Below are positions 7,412-15,764 of a stretch of DNA of 64,000 nt, in pieces; position 1 is the first letter of the stretch; every line of letters begins with the position of its first letter. The DNA comes from Convivina intestini (GTDB taxonomy: Bacteria; Bacillota; Bacilli; Lactobacillales; Lactobacillaceae), in NCBI RefSeq assembly GCF_003096575.1, contig NZ_QEKT01000001.1, positions 130,102 to 194,101 on the forward strand. The letters are read 5' to 3'. The notes beneath the pieces were generated by a model that did not search any database, was not told where the DNA came from, and was given only the letters and a program-made list of their open reading frames with translations. The translations under genes were made by a program, and so were the position numbers.

Positions 7412-8848
7412 ATGCTTAATCGATATTCTTTACTTGGAAAAATTATTCACTCACAAAACACGAACCAATTTATGCAGCAACTGTCTTTTGGCATTGAAGT
7501 TGAAGGCCATCGAATTAATCGCCAAACAGGTCATTTATCAAGGGCTAAATATCCGCTTCAATTGGGGAATCCAGTGCAACACCAAGCGATTCGTAATGAC
7601 TTTGGCGATACGCAGGTTGAGGTCATTACACCAAGTGGACCAGATTTGGAAGCTAATTTAGATTTATTAACCGCTTTTAATGACGTTCTTCGTAAAAATT
7701 TAGCTGCTGATGAAGCCTTGTGGCTCTACTCCATGCCACCATACTTATCAGCAGATCGACATGAATTTAGGATTGCACCGGCTGACGAATATAAGAGCAA
7801 CTATATGCAAACTGTAGCAAAACGTCGTGATATTGCTCGGACTTTGATTAGCGGAATCCATATTAATTTAGGATTACCCCTAGCATTAATGGCCGATATT
7901 TATCAGGCTGATTTTACAGATCAATTTACTTCATCAATTGATTTTATCAATGCCGTTTATATCAAGCTGGCCCAAGGTTTTATGGCATATCGTTGGCTAT
8001 TTACGCTACTTTTTGGCGAATCTCCCTGGGCTGACCAGAGTTTTTATGCAAATCAAGAAAAAAGTTTAAAGCATTTAGTACGTTCGGTGCGTAATTCTAG
8101 TTATGGATTTGGTAATGGCGTTTATGGTTCGTATCAATCCGTTGATAGTTATATCCAAAAAATAAAGGATGATGTGCAGCAAGGCGATTTAATTGCGGAA
8201 CGAGAATTTTATGACGTGGTTCGTCTAAAAGGTCCAGAAAATTTGGATGATTTAGCCCGTACAGGCGTCCAATATTTAGAATTACGTACATTTGACTTGG
8301 ATCCGTTAAACAAGACTGGCGTATCAGCTCTAACGGTTAAATTTACGAGACTATTTTTTATTTATTTACTGATGAATCCTGCGGTTATCTCGGATCAAAA
8401 ATCGGCTGATCAGTTTTTATTGGTCAGCCGACAAAAGAATGAAGAGGTTGCCTTAGAAAATCCGCTTCAGGTTTCAGCCTGTCAAAGAGAAGCATTAGCA
8501 CTTTTGGATGATTTAATCAGCTTTACCCAGGTAGAAAACATATCAGCCGATTGGTTACGCGATTTACGTCGTCGTTTAACCGATCCGGCCCAAATGCCGG
8601 CTGTTCAATTAGTAGCACAGTTGCCCGCTGATATTTATACTGGTCTGGTCCAGCTGGCTGATAATCGTCAACGGGTTCAGTGTCAAATACCAGCCTTAAA
8701 TGGTTTTGCTGATTTATCACCAATGGTAAGTAATCACTTACGTCAAGCGATTGAAGCGCATGGACAAATTAAAATTGTTGATCGTAAACAGGGAGTCTTT
8801 ACTTTAAAAAAAAATACCTTAACCAAAAATGGATTATTCCATGACTAA
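7412..8848 (+). CDS. Glutamate-cysteine ligase-like protein, copy 2
   Basis: A 478-residue paralogue of the protein at 5696-7147, alignable end to end by eye: FGIEVEGHRIN, NDFGDTQVEVITP, LWLYSMPP, SGIHINLGL, then SVRNSSYGFGNG and LIAEREFYDVVRLKG. It belongs to the GshA-like gamma-glutamyl ligases and has no glutathione synthetase domain. An AAGGAG ribosome site lies 9 bases before ATG 7412. It has its own promoter and leader-peptide attenuator, so the two copies can respond to different amino acids. I infer gamma-glutamyl dipeptide formation with different acceptors; substrates are not readable from sequence. Confidence 0.75.
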   Translation: MLNRYSLLGKIIHSQNTNQFMQQLSFGIEVEGHRINRQTGHLSRAKYPLQLGNPVQHQAIRNDFGDTQVEVITPSGPDLEANLDLLTAFNDVLRKNLAADEALWLYSMPPYLSADRHEFRIAPADEYKSNYMQTVAKRRDIARTLISGIHINLGLPLALMADIYQADFTDQFTSSIDFINAVYIKLAQGFMAYRWLFTLLFGESPWADQSFYANQEKSLKHLVRSVRNSSYGFGNGVYGSYQSVDSYIQKIKDDVQQGDLIAEREFYDVVRLKGPENLDDLARTGVQYLELRTFDLDPLNKTGVSALTVKFTRLFFIYLLMNPAVISDQKSADQFLLVSRQKNEEVALENPLQVSACQREALALLDDLISFTQVENISADWLRDLRRRLTDPAQMPAVQLVAQLPADIYTGLVQLADNRQRVQCQIPALNGFADLSPMVSNHLRQAIEAHGQIKIVDRKQGVFTLKKNTLTKNGLFHD

Positions 8849-8850
8849 GT

Positions 8851-8884
8851 AAAAAACCGCTCTGTTTTAAAAGAGCGGTTTTTT
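8851..8884. terminator. Bidirectional terminator
   Basis: Stem AACCGCTCT / AGAGCGGTT (8855-8863 with 8872-8880), flanked by an A run and a T run. It sits between the convergent GCL-like copy 2 and the small minus-strand gene. Confidence 0.85.
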
Positions 8885-9080
8885 ACTGACTAATGAAATC
8901 ATCAGGAAAATTCTTTAAACCATTTTCAGCCTTTTTCATTTGATATTCTTCAACCGTGATAGCTCCTTGGCTTAACAATTGCTGTAATTCATGGAGCTCT
9001 CGTAGTTGACTTTGGCTGGCCAGACTAGGATTAGCATAGCGTTGCTTACTGCCTTGGTCCCACCACTTAACTCGGTTCAT
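8883..9080 (-). CDS. Small SHOCT-like protein
   Basis: A 65-residue soluble protein. Its second half (LHELQQLLSQGAITVEEYQMKKA) fits the SHOCT-type short helical pattern, in which a leucine-rich helix is followed by G.IT.EEY..KK. Such domains occur at the C-termini of many membrane or phage-related proteins and their role is not well defined. ATG 9080 is chosen for its GGAG site 6-8 bases upstream; the frame extends to 9101. A TATAAT (minus strand, about 9105-9110) lies just upstream, so it is probably transcribed alone. Confidence 0.6.
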   Translation of the reverse strand: MNRVKWWDQGSKQRYANPSLASQSQLRELHELQQLLSQGAITVEEYQMKKAENGLKNFPDDFISQ

Positions 9081-9113
9081 CTCATTTTCTCCGTTTTTCA
9101 TTTATTATAACTG

Positions 9114-9144
9114 AAAAAAGAACTAAATCTAATTTAGTTCTTTT
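9114..9144 (-). terminator. Terminator after the EIIC-like gene
   Basis: Perfect stem AAAGAACTAAAT / ATTTAGTTCTTT followed by Ts on the minus strand, six bases beyond the stop of the EIIC-like gene. Confidence 0.8.
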
Positions 9145-9149
9145 GATCG

Positions 9150-10232
9150 TTAAACAATATCTAAATGTAAATCATTTTCTTTACTTCGCCCAAGCTGCCG
9201 TAAAAGTCGATAGAATAATAGACTTAAGACGGCCGGAAGGACTGCCCCAAAGACCATTGTTAATAATAAGGCCCGTGGATTAGTTAATAGGGCGATAGGG
9301 GCGATGAAGCCATTTAATCCCAAACCAGAAATTGCGTAGGGGACCTTCAATTGGAAAAAGCCAACTGCTAAAGTTGCCGAAAAACCAGCAATCACAGCGG
9401 GGCCTAACCACAACCAGTAATTTTTAAGTAAGTTAGGGAATTGAACCTTAGGGGTTACCACAAATTGAGCAAAACGAGCGCCCCAGTCATTTTGGGTCCA
9501 ACTCATCGCAGTAAACATCACAAATCCTGCTGTAGTACCAACCATGGCGGCTCCTGCTGAAAGGGGATCAAGCATGACCGCGATTGCTAAGGCGGCCGAA
9601 GATGCTGGTGTCATTAAAAATAGGAACCAGAAGACACCCACGATAAAGGCCCCTAAGAAAGGATTGACCTGCATGGTTTCAGCTAATTTTTCAGAAACCC
9701 AATTCAACATTGGGGTAGTAAAGGAGGCAAAGAATAGACCGGTTAAAGCACCTAGTAAAGTGGCACCAAAGGGGACTAACATCATATCAAACTTAGTTCG
9801 ACCGGATAACCAGTTTCCAACTAAGACAGCAACGATGGCAGCCAAGATAGCTGAAATTGGTTGTCCGCTGGTCATCACTAGCGAGCCAGCCGGTTGATTG
9901 GCCAACCAGCCTGTGGCAGTTTTAGTACCTACAACAATAGCAGGTGAAAAGTAAACGGCATTGGAGCCGACAGTAGCAGAAATGAGGGCGGCCCCAGTTG
10001 TTAAAACATTGGCCCGCATGGCAATGGCAATCCCAACACCTAAAGCAGGCGCTAACATTTTTTGCCCCATCAAGCCGGCCTGGACTAGCGGTTGGAAATG
10101 AACCCAACTACCGACGGATGCCAGTAATAGTCCCATTCCTAGCACGGATAGAATTGAATAAGAAATTCCCTGTGATACCTCGTAGACAATTTCTGATTTA
10201 GTCTGTGGTCGAACTTTTGCTGTATTTTCCAT
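9150..10232 (-). CDS. EIIC-like membrane transporter with a leader attenuator
   Basis: A 360-residue integral membrane protein with about 8-10 hydrophobic segments. Its sequence, with GMGLLLASVGSWVHFQPL and repeated Gly/Ala-rich helices, resembles the PTS_EIIC_2 group, proteins related to phosphotransferase IIC subunits but found without IIA or IIB partners; none are encoded nearby. The substrate is unknown. An Ile/Val-rich leader peptide and hairpins precede it on the minus strand, so I infer a role in movement of branched-chain amino acids or their precursors. The start ATG has a GGAGAG site. A sugar role remains possible, but the leader argues against it. Confidence 0.65.
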   Translation of the reverse strand: MENTAKVRPQTKSEIVYEVSQGISYSILSVLGMGLLLASVGSWVHFQPLVQAGLMGQKMLAPALGVGIAIAMRANVLTTGAALISATVGSNAVYFSPAIVVGTKTATGWLANQPAGSLVMTSGQPISAILAAIVAVLVGNWLSGRTKFDMMLVPFGATLLGALTGLFFASFTTPMLNWVSEKLAETMQVNPFLGAFIVGVFWFLFLMTPASSAALAIAVMLDPLSAGAAMVGTTAGFVMFTAMSWTQNDWGARFAQFVVTPKVQFPNLLKNYWLWLGPAVIAGFSATLAVGFFQLKVPYAISGLGLNGFIAPIALLTNPRALLLTMVFGAVLPAVLSLLFYRLLRQLGRSKENDLHLDIV

Positions 10233-10263
10233 AATTCTCTCCTATCTGTTATGACGGACCAAC

Positions 10264-10286
10264 AAAAAAGACGCCTAAGTGGCGTC
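10264..10286 (-). terminator. Second hairpin-terminator before the EIIC-like gene
   Basis: Stem GACGCC / GGCGTC with loop ACTTA, followed by six Ts on the minus strand, about 30 bases before the EIIC-like start codon. Its position between leader and gene means it must be conditional or leaky; how it couples to the upstream hairpins is not clear. Confidence 0.75.
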
Positions 10287-10302
10287 AAAATTAATTTTTA
10301 CG

Positions 10303-10360
10303 AAAAAAATTATCAGCCAGCTTAGTAATTTTTGAGCTGGCACTCTAAAATTGACCAGCT
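10303..10360 (-). promoter_or_regulatory. Three-segment attenuator hairpins before the EIIC-like gene
   Basis: On the minus strand, AGCTGG (10360-10355), CCAGCT (10340-10335) and AGCTGG (10322-10317) follow the leader stop in order. The middle segment can pair with either neighbour. Pairing with the third gives a hairpin followed six bases later by seven Ts (10309-10303). A ribosome at the leader TGA (10368-10366) would cover the first segment and favour the 2:3 terminator; a ribosome stalled at the Ile codons would favour 1:2 and readthrough. Confidence 0.7.
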
Positions 10361-10365
10361 ATTTG

Positions 10366-10434
10366 TCAAATAATAATGACAATTTGGCTGATCACGATGA
10401 TTTGATTCAATTGTGATGTTGAAATCGTTTTCAT
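10366..10434 (-). CDS. Ile/Val-rich leader peptide of the EIIC-like gene
   Basis: A 22-codon ORF with an AGGAG ribosome site. It starts MKTISTSQLNQ and continues IIVISQIVIII before TGA, giving eight Ile and two Val codons, most in the second half. It lies 134 bases upstream of the EIIC-like gene and directly before alternative hairpins. Ile density this high in so short an ORF is best explained as a sensor of charged tRNA-Ile. Confidence 0.8.
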   Translation of the reverse strand: MKTISTSQLNQIIVISQIVIII

Positions 10435-10460
10435 AATCTATCTCCTAAATCAATGTAATT

Positions 10461-10489
10461 ATCTTAACTTAATTAAAAAACAATGTCAA
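10461..10489 (-). promoter_or_regulatory. Promoter of the EIIC-like leader
   Basis: Minus-strand TTGACA (10489-10484) and TAAGAT (10466-10461) with a 17-base spacer. The -10 is weak, but the -35 is perfect and matches those of the other two leader units. Confidence 0.55.
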
Positions 10490-10614
10490 TAAGATAATAT
10501 TTCGAAGAGAAATTATTAATTTAACATGTGCAATTATTGAGCTTATAGGCGTCGTATGGTGCTACAATGAGCTCGTAGCAAAAGAAATAAAAAAGAAATA
10601 TGAGGTATTTCCTA

Positions 10615-12435
10615 ATGACAGCAAAGAAGACTGTTGCAGCAAGTGTTGCTATGTTGAAGGTTTTGGAATCATGGGGTATCGGACATGTGTACGGTTATCC
10701 GGGTGGTTCATTTAACTCAACGATGGCCGCTCTTGATCTTCAAAAGGACCATATCCAGTACATTCAGGTTCGCCATGAGCAAGTTGGTGCTTTGGCTGCC
10801 GCGGCGGATGCTAAGTTAACTGGCAAAATTGGTGTAGCTTTTGGTTCAGCTGGACCTGGGGCAACGAACTTGCTGACTGGTCTATATGATGCGCGTGAGG
10901 ATCATGCTCCAGTTCTAGCCTTGGTTGGTCAAACACCAAGTAAGGTAATGAACTATAATTTCTTCTAAGAATTTAATGAAGGCCCTATGTTTGATGATGT
11001 TTCGGTTTATAACCGAACTGTTATGACGCCTGAAAGCTTGCCGCACGTTGTTGACCAAGCCATTCGTGAAGCTTATAAGCACCAGGGCGTGGCCGTTGTG
11101 ATTATTCCAAATGATTTTGGTTACGTGCAAATTCCAGATGAAATTTATTCATCACATTCAGAAACTGATAACAAGCCAGAACCACAACCAGTAGCCACGG
11201 ATGCCGAAGTTGATGCTTTCTTGGCTAAGGTTGCCCAAAGCAAGCGCCCAGTCATCCATGTTGGTCGTGGTATTAAGGCCGGTGGTGAAAAGCTTGCCGA
11301 GTTGTCTAAGAAGTTGCAAATTCCATTGGTAATGACTGGTTTGGCAAAGGGCATGATTCCAGACGATTATGAAGGAAACATTGGTTTTGCTAACCGTGCT
11401 GCCTCTAAGGCTGCTGATGAAATTATGGCCGCTGCCGATTTGTTGATTACTATCGGTGCTGATTTCCCATTTGCGAACTTAATTTACCAAACGCACCAAT
11501 TTGAATTTATTCAAGTTGACAACGATCGGGTAGAGTTGGGTCGCCATCACAATCTTGATATGGGTATTTGGTCGGATGCAACGGCCTTTGTTGAAAAGGC
11601 TTTGGAACGCAGTGAAGCGCAACCAGCGCGTCCATTCTTCCAGGCTGCCGTAGCCGACATGAAGAATTGGCAAGAATATCTGACAATGTTGGAGAATCGC
11701 GAATCTGATCCACTTCAATTTGAAGCGATTTACAAGCAAATTAATGAAGTTGCTGATGACGATGCCATTTTCTCGATTGATGTTGGGGATAACATTATTA
11801 ACAGCTTCCGTCATTTGCACTTGACCCCTAAGAACAAATGGGTCATTTCAGCCCTCTTTGCTTCAATGGGTAGTGGTATTCCAGGCGCTTTGGCTGCTAA
11901 GTTGAGTTTCCCAGATCGTCAAGCCTTTAACATTGCTGGTGATGGTGCTTTCTCAATGGTCATGCAGGATTTGTTGACGGAAAAGAAGTACAACTTGCCA
12001 ATCATTAACATCGTTACTTCTAACACCACTTTGAACTTTATTAAAAGTGAGCAAGATGATTTGCCAATGCACCATTCTGGTATTGATTTGGCTGATCAAG
12101 ACTTTGCCATGATTGCTAAGGGAATGGGTGTTGAATCAGTAACAGTTACTAAGTCAGCTGATTTGCCAGCCGCCTTTGAAAAGGCTTTGGCGGTCACTAA
12201 GGCTGGTAAGCCATTCTTGATTGATGCTAAGATTACGGCTAAGCGTGATTTGCCAGTTGAAGAGTTGATTTTGACTCCTACTGCTGACGGCATTACCGAG
12301 ACTGTTAATCCAAACTATAACCAAAACTTGGATTTGCAACAGCCAGCCAACTTACGCGACTTCTTGGATAGTTATGACGGCCAGAGTTTGAAGCCAGTCA
12401 CTGAATTCTTTGAAGAATATGGCGTTAAGTTTTAA
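10615..12435 (+). pseudogene. pox: Pyruvate oxidase interrupted by an in-frame TAA
   Basis: Thiamine-diphosphate and FAD enzyme converting pyruvate, phosphate and O2 to acetyl phosphate, CO2 and H2O2. The N-terminal part has YGYPGGSFNSTM, RHEQVGALAAAADAKLTG and GSAGPGATNLLTGLYDA; the C-terminal part has the ThDP motif region starting GDGAFSMVMQDLL. One TAA (10966-10968) breaks the frame at NYNFF-stop-EFNEGPMFDD, where family members usually have Gln, so a CAA to TAA change is the simplest explanation. The rest is intact and in the same frame. ATG 10615 is preferred over 10600 because GAGG at 10602-10605 is correctly spaced for it. A terminator follows the gene. Confidence 0.9.
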
Positions 12436-12450
12436 TTAGAATGAAGTTGA

Positions 12451-12485
12451 AAAACCTGTAGTCCGAATGGATTACAGGTTTTTTA
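12451..12485. terminator. Bidirectional terminator after pox and thiM
   Basis: Stem AAACCTGTA / TACAGGTTT with a T run, between the convergent pyruvate oxidase and thiM genes. Confidence 0.85.
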
Positions 12486-12492
12486 TTATGGT

Positions 12493-13272
12493 TTAATTTA
12501 ATTTTACTTGTTTTTGAATTGTCACATCATCTAGCTGGTGCAATTGATTTAGTACTGCTGGAATAAAATTCGCCGGTTGGCTAGGGGTTTCTTTCCCAGC
12601 CAATTCACCAGCTAGGCCAAAGATACCGGTGGCCCAACTTAGACTATTGAGTGAATTTTCAATTGCTAAAGCGACGCCTAAAATGCCATCTAGCATATCA
12701 CCGCTACCGACATTAGTCTGAAAATAGGGATGTCCATTAGCGACGGTTTGGACAATATTACCATCGGAAATATAATCAGTTGGCCCGGTTAAAACACTGA
12801 AAGTGTGGTAACGTTGAGCTACTTTTTGAGCAATTAAGCTAAGTTGGGATAAATCACCCTGGCCAGCATCAATACCTTGGCTATGCCAATCGATTTCAGC
12901 CAAGTAGGCTAGCTCGCCAGCATTTCCTCGAATGGCTGTAAAATTAACTGCCGCACTTAATTGTTGAAAGGCTTGCCGTCGAACCTTAGTCACGGCAACT
13001 GCAACGGGGTCAACGACGACCGGAATACCTAGTCGATTAGCGACCTGGCCGGCTTCAATTGCTTGGCTTAAACTATGCTCATTCACCGATCCAAGATTAA
13101 TAACCAGTGCCTGGGCGATACTTAGTAAATCTTTAGTTTCTTCGATATCAGTAAACATAATTGGTGAGCCACCAAAAAAACTGATGGCATCGGCGACGCG
13201 TTGCTGGGTAACGGTGTTAGAAATGTTGAGCACAATTGGATTTTGCTGGCGGACAGTATTGATTGATAACAT
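12493..13272 (-). CDS. thiM: Hydroxyethylthiazole kinase
   Basis: Phosphorylates 4-methyl-5-(2-hydroxyethyl)thiazole for thiamine salvage. The 259-residue length is normal. Family features include NISNTVTQQRVADA and SPIMFTDIEE near the N-terminus, VVVDPVAVAVTKVRR near residue 95, AIRGNAGELAYLA near residue 130 and the nucleotide-binding VGSGDMLDG near residue 190. It is the last gene of the tenA-thiD-thiE-thiM operon, two bases after thiE, with AAGGAG before the ATG. The operon is under a TPP riboswitch. Confidence 0.93.
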   Translation of the reverse strand: MLSINTVRQQNPIVLNISNTVTQQRVADAISFFGGSPIMFTDIEETKDLLSIAQALVINLGSVNEHSLSQAIEAGQVANRLGIPVVVDPVAVAVTKVRRQAFQQLSAAVNFTAIRGNAGELAYLAEIDWHSQGIDAGQGDLSQLSLIAQKVAQRYHTFSVLTGPTDYISDGNIVQTVANGHPYFQTNVGSGDMLDGILGVALAIENSLNSLSWATGIFGLAGELAGKETPSQPANFIPAVLNQLHQLDDVTIQKQVKLN

Positions 13273-13274
13273 TT

Positions 13275-13916
13275 TTAAGACTCCTTTAGTTTGCTGATGT
13301 CTTGTGTTAGTTGGGAACTATTAAAGATTGCCGATATAACAGCTAGGCCATCTACGCCGGTGGTACGAATTGCGCAAGCATTATCCGGGTGAATGCCTCC
13401 AATGGCGACGATGGGTTTATCGGTTAGCTGAACTACATTTTTGAGACCGTCCAGACCAATCGGTGTTTTTATTTTAGTCTTACTGCGCGTGCTATAGACT
13501 GGTCCAACTCCTAAATAATCAAGTTGATTTAAGAGGTCTGTTGCCGGTAATTCCTGTTGATCATGGACTGATAGGCCTAAAATTAAATTGCTAACTTCCG
13601 GTAAAATATCCATTAAGGGCACGTCACTTTGTCCTAAATGCAGACCGTCAGCTCCGATTTTCTGGGCTAACTGCCAGTCATCATCAACAATTAATGGAAT
13701 TTGGTATTGTTGGGTAATTTTACGGACCTGATGCCCTAAATTAATTTTTTCCTCTTTGCTGAGAGTACTGCCATCTTTTTCACGATATTGAAAAGCGGTA
13801 ATCCCCAATTGACAAGCTTGTTCGAGGATTTCTAAGAAGCGGATTTGATTACCGGCTACGTTTTGACTACCTCCAACTAAATAGAGGTTTAGCATTTCTG
13901 GTTTAAATTTGTACAT
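13275..13916 (-). CDS. thiE: Thiamine-phosphate synthase
   Basis: Joins HMP-PP and the thiazole phosphate to give thiamine monophosphate. At 213 residues it has the TIM-barrel features AFQYREKD near residue 40, PLIVDDDW and ADGLHLGQSDVP near residue 95, GLSVHD, and YLGVGPVYSTRSKT near residue 145, all typical of ThiE. Its start overlaps the thiD end by 14 bases and has an AGAGGA site. Together with ThiM, ThiD and TenA it completes salvage; no thiC is seen here, so the cell probably depends on precursors or degraded thiamine. Confidence 0.95.
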   Translation of the reverse strand: MYKFKPEMLNLYLVGGSQNVAGNQIRFLEILEQACQLGITAFQYREKDGSTLSKEEKINLGHQVRKITQQYQIPLIVDDDWQLAQKIGADGLHLGQSDVPLMDILPEVSNLILGLSVHDQQELPATDLLNQLDYLGVGPVYSTRSKTKIKTPIGLDGLKNVVQLTDKPIVAIGGIHPDNACAIRTTGVDGLAVISAIFNSSQLTQDISKLKES

Positions 13917-14718
13917 TAGTATCCTCTGCTCCCCAATGGTTTAATGGGCCATGTCCATGACCGACTATAATTTCATCTTGTAGAATAGTATTTAAAAATG
14001 ATTTAGCAGTTTGCAGGGCGTCAATTAATTCTTGCCCTTTAGCTAATTGCGAAACGACTACTGAAGAAAAGGTATCGCCAGTGCCATGTGTTCGACGGGT
14101 ATTGACCCAGTCACCAGTTAAGGTTAATTGGCGGCCATCAGCTAGTAAAACGAAGTCATGATTGGCTTGATTGGTCAAATGACCACCCTTTATGACCACG
14201 TTTTTGGCGCCCATCGCTTGGATTTCGGCACAGGCTTGCCAAATGGCATCCTCGTTGGCTAGTTCTTGATTTACTATTACTTGTGCTTCGGGCAGGTTTG
14301 GCGTAATTAAATCAGCTAGAGGAAGTAAGTCTTGGATTAAGGTATCAATGGCTGCATCGGTTAGTAGCTTAGCACCACCTTTAGCAACCATGACTGGATC
14401 GACGACTAAGGGTCCGAAATGATATTTTTGTAAGTTTTCAGCTACACAGGCTACTCGTTGCTGATCAAACAGGGCACCAGTTTTAACGGCCCGAATGGTA
14501 AAATCACTGGCAACAGACTGAAACTGTTGATCAATAATGGCAGTTGGTAAGGGCAGAGCAGCTTGAACGCCCAGTGTATTTTGAGCAGTCACGCCAGTGA
14601 CCACGCCCGTGGCAAAAACATGGCACATCTGCATGGTTTTGATATCAGCCATCATACCGGCTCCGCCTCCGGAATCAGTGCCGGCAATGGTTAATACTTC
14701 AGGGACATTTTTTACCAT
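13903..14718 (-). CDS. thiD: HMP / HMP-phosphate kinase
   Basis: Ribokinase-fold enzyme that phosphorylates hydroxymethylpyrimidine twice for thiamine synthesis and salvage. Signatures are TIAGTDSGGGAGMMADIKTM at residues 10-29, GVTAQNTLGV, VDPVMVAKGG near residue 105 and GTGDTFSSVV near residue 197 with the catalytic Asp. The 271-residue length is usual. It overlaps tenA by 7 bases, has an AAGGAG site, and sits in the TPP-controlled operon. Confidence 0.95.
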   Translation of the reverse strand: MVKNVPEVLTIAGTDSGGGAGMMADIKTMQMCHVFATGVVTGVTAQNTLGVQAALPLPTAIIDQQFQSVASDFTIRAVKTGALFDQQRVACVAENLQKYHFGPLVVDPVMVAKGGAKLLTDAAIDTLIQDLLPLADLITPNLPEAQVIVNQELANEDAIWQACAEIQAMGAKNVVIKGGHLTNQANHDFVLLADGRQLTLTGDWVNTRRTHGTGDTFSSVVVSQLAKGQELIDALQTAKSFLNTILQDEIIVGHGHGPLNHWGAEDTNVQI

Positions 14719-15410
14719 GAAAAGGGCTCCTTTTCGGCCGCACTTAAGACTTGCTTAAAACGCCAGTCTTCTTGATAATAGGCTTGCTGCCAAAATTGCC
14801 ACTCCAGCTCACAGCTTTTTAAGAAATACTGGGTGGCGGTTTTTAGTTCATCTGCAGTTGCTTTGTTAGCTAGTTGATCAATGAATTGAAAAATTGTTTC
14901 AGTGGTCGTCGAACTGTCAGCATAAAAATTAATCCATTCTTGATAAGGATTGTCGCTAGTTGAAGTAACCGTTAAATGCTGTCCGATTTCTAGATAAGTC
15001 CAAGGGCAGGGTTGCAGGGCAGCTAAAATATTTAGTAGACTACCAGTTTGTCCGGCCCGGAGCATATGTGATTGGTAGAGATAGGCTTTGGGTGAGGGGA
15101 TGGCATTTTTAAGTTCTGCATAATTAAGCTGAGCCGCTTGACATAGAATTTGATGCGCTTTACTTTCTTGATCCATTAAAAAACTAATTTGTTCATTGAA
15201 AAATTGCGCAAATTTTCGTTCTTGACTACAGGCAATGGCGTGACCATAAATACGAACAAACTCATCCAAATATTGATAATCTTGCTGTACATAAAAAGTG
15301 ACGGCATTTTGGGGTAATTGTCCGTTTTTAATTCCCTCAACGAAGGGATGATCCAAAATTTCTTTTAGAATTGGTTGCGCCTTTTGAATCAAGTACTCTG
15401 AGTATTGCAT
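14712..15410 (-). CDS. tenA: TenA family aminopyrimidine aminohydrolase / thiaminase II
   Basis: Helical enzyme that hydrolyses degraded thiamine pyrimidines (amino-HMP precursors) so they can re-enter the pathway at ThiD. At 232 residues it shows the TenA patterns HPFVEGIKNGQLP near residue 22, FYVQQDYQYLDEF near residue 40, LQPCPWTYLEIG near residue 130 and WINFYAD near residue 155. It is the first gene after the TPP riboswitch and has a GGAGG site directly before the ATG. Confidence 0.93.
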   Translation of the reverse strand: MQYSEYLIQKAQPILKEILDHPFVEGIKNGQLPQNAVTFYVQQDYQYLDEFVRIYGHAIACSQERKFAQFFNEQISFLMDQESKAHQILCQAAQLNYAELKNAIPSPKAYLYQSHMLRAGQTGSLLNILAALQPCPWTYLEIGQHLTVTSTSDNPYQEWINFYADSSTTTETIFQFIDQLANKATADELKTATQYFLKSCELEWQFWQQAYYQEDWRFKQVLSAAEKEPFSW

Positions 15411-15448
15411 AAGTCCTCCAGATAATATTTGTCCAGATTAGGAGAAAT

Positions 15449-15482
15449 AAAAAGGCACCCACAAGACTAACTTGGGGTGCCT
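15449..15482 (-). terminator. Expression-platform terminator of the TPP riboswitch
   Basis: Minus-strand stem GGGGTGCC... / ...GGGTGCC (15481-15474 with 15460-15454) followed by a T run. Its arms resemble the aptamer's own GGGGTGCC, which would let aptamer folding control whether the terminator forms. Confidence 0.8.
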
Positions 15483-15509
15483 ACACGTTACCAATTAAAA
15501 AAACTATCA

Positions 15510-15598
15510 GTGTATCCGTGCCACGTTCCTACGCTAGTGCTAACTAGAATCAGGTTCAATGGGTATCATCTCAGCCAAATTGGCACCCCAGTGGACAA
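15510..15598 (-). ncRNA. TPP riboswitch (thi-box) before tenA
   Basis: On the minus strand the conserved parts appear in order: GGGGTGCC, the GGCTGAGATGATACCC core, the TTGAACCTGAT thi-box segment, then a stem, AGCGTAGGAACGTGGC and the closing bases. This is the standard THI element, which represses in high thiamine pyrophosphate. It precedes a thiamine salvage operon and a downstream terminator, so control is probably at transcription. Confidence 0.95.
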
Positions 15599-15701
15599 AT
15601 ATCTTATTAAATTTTTACAGCTAATGGCTGCGACCTCAGTCTAGCATAAGGATTTACAGCTTGTCTACTAAATCTAATTATTAAAATAAAATGATAAAAA
15701 C

Positions 15702-15729
15702 TTGACTTTTCTCATAATTTAGCTATACT
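15702..15729 (+). promoter_or_regulatory. Promoter of the hydratase T-box unit
   Basis: TTGACT (15702-15707), a 16-base spacer and TATACT (15724-15729), directly upstream of the T-box leader. Confidence 0.75.
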
Positions 15730-15764
15730 AAGAATCAATTCATAAACAAAAGGCGAAAATAAGA

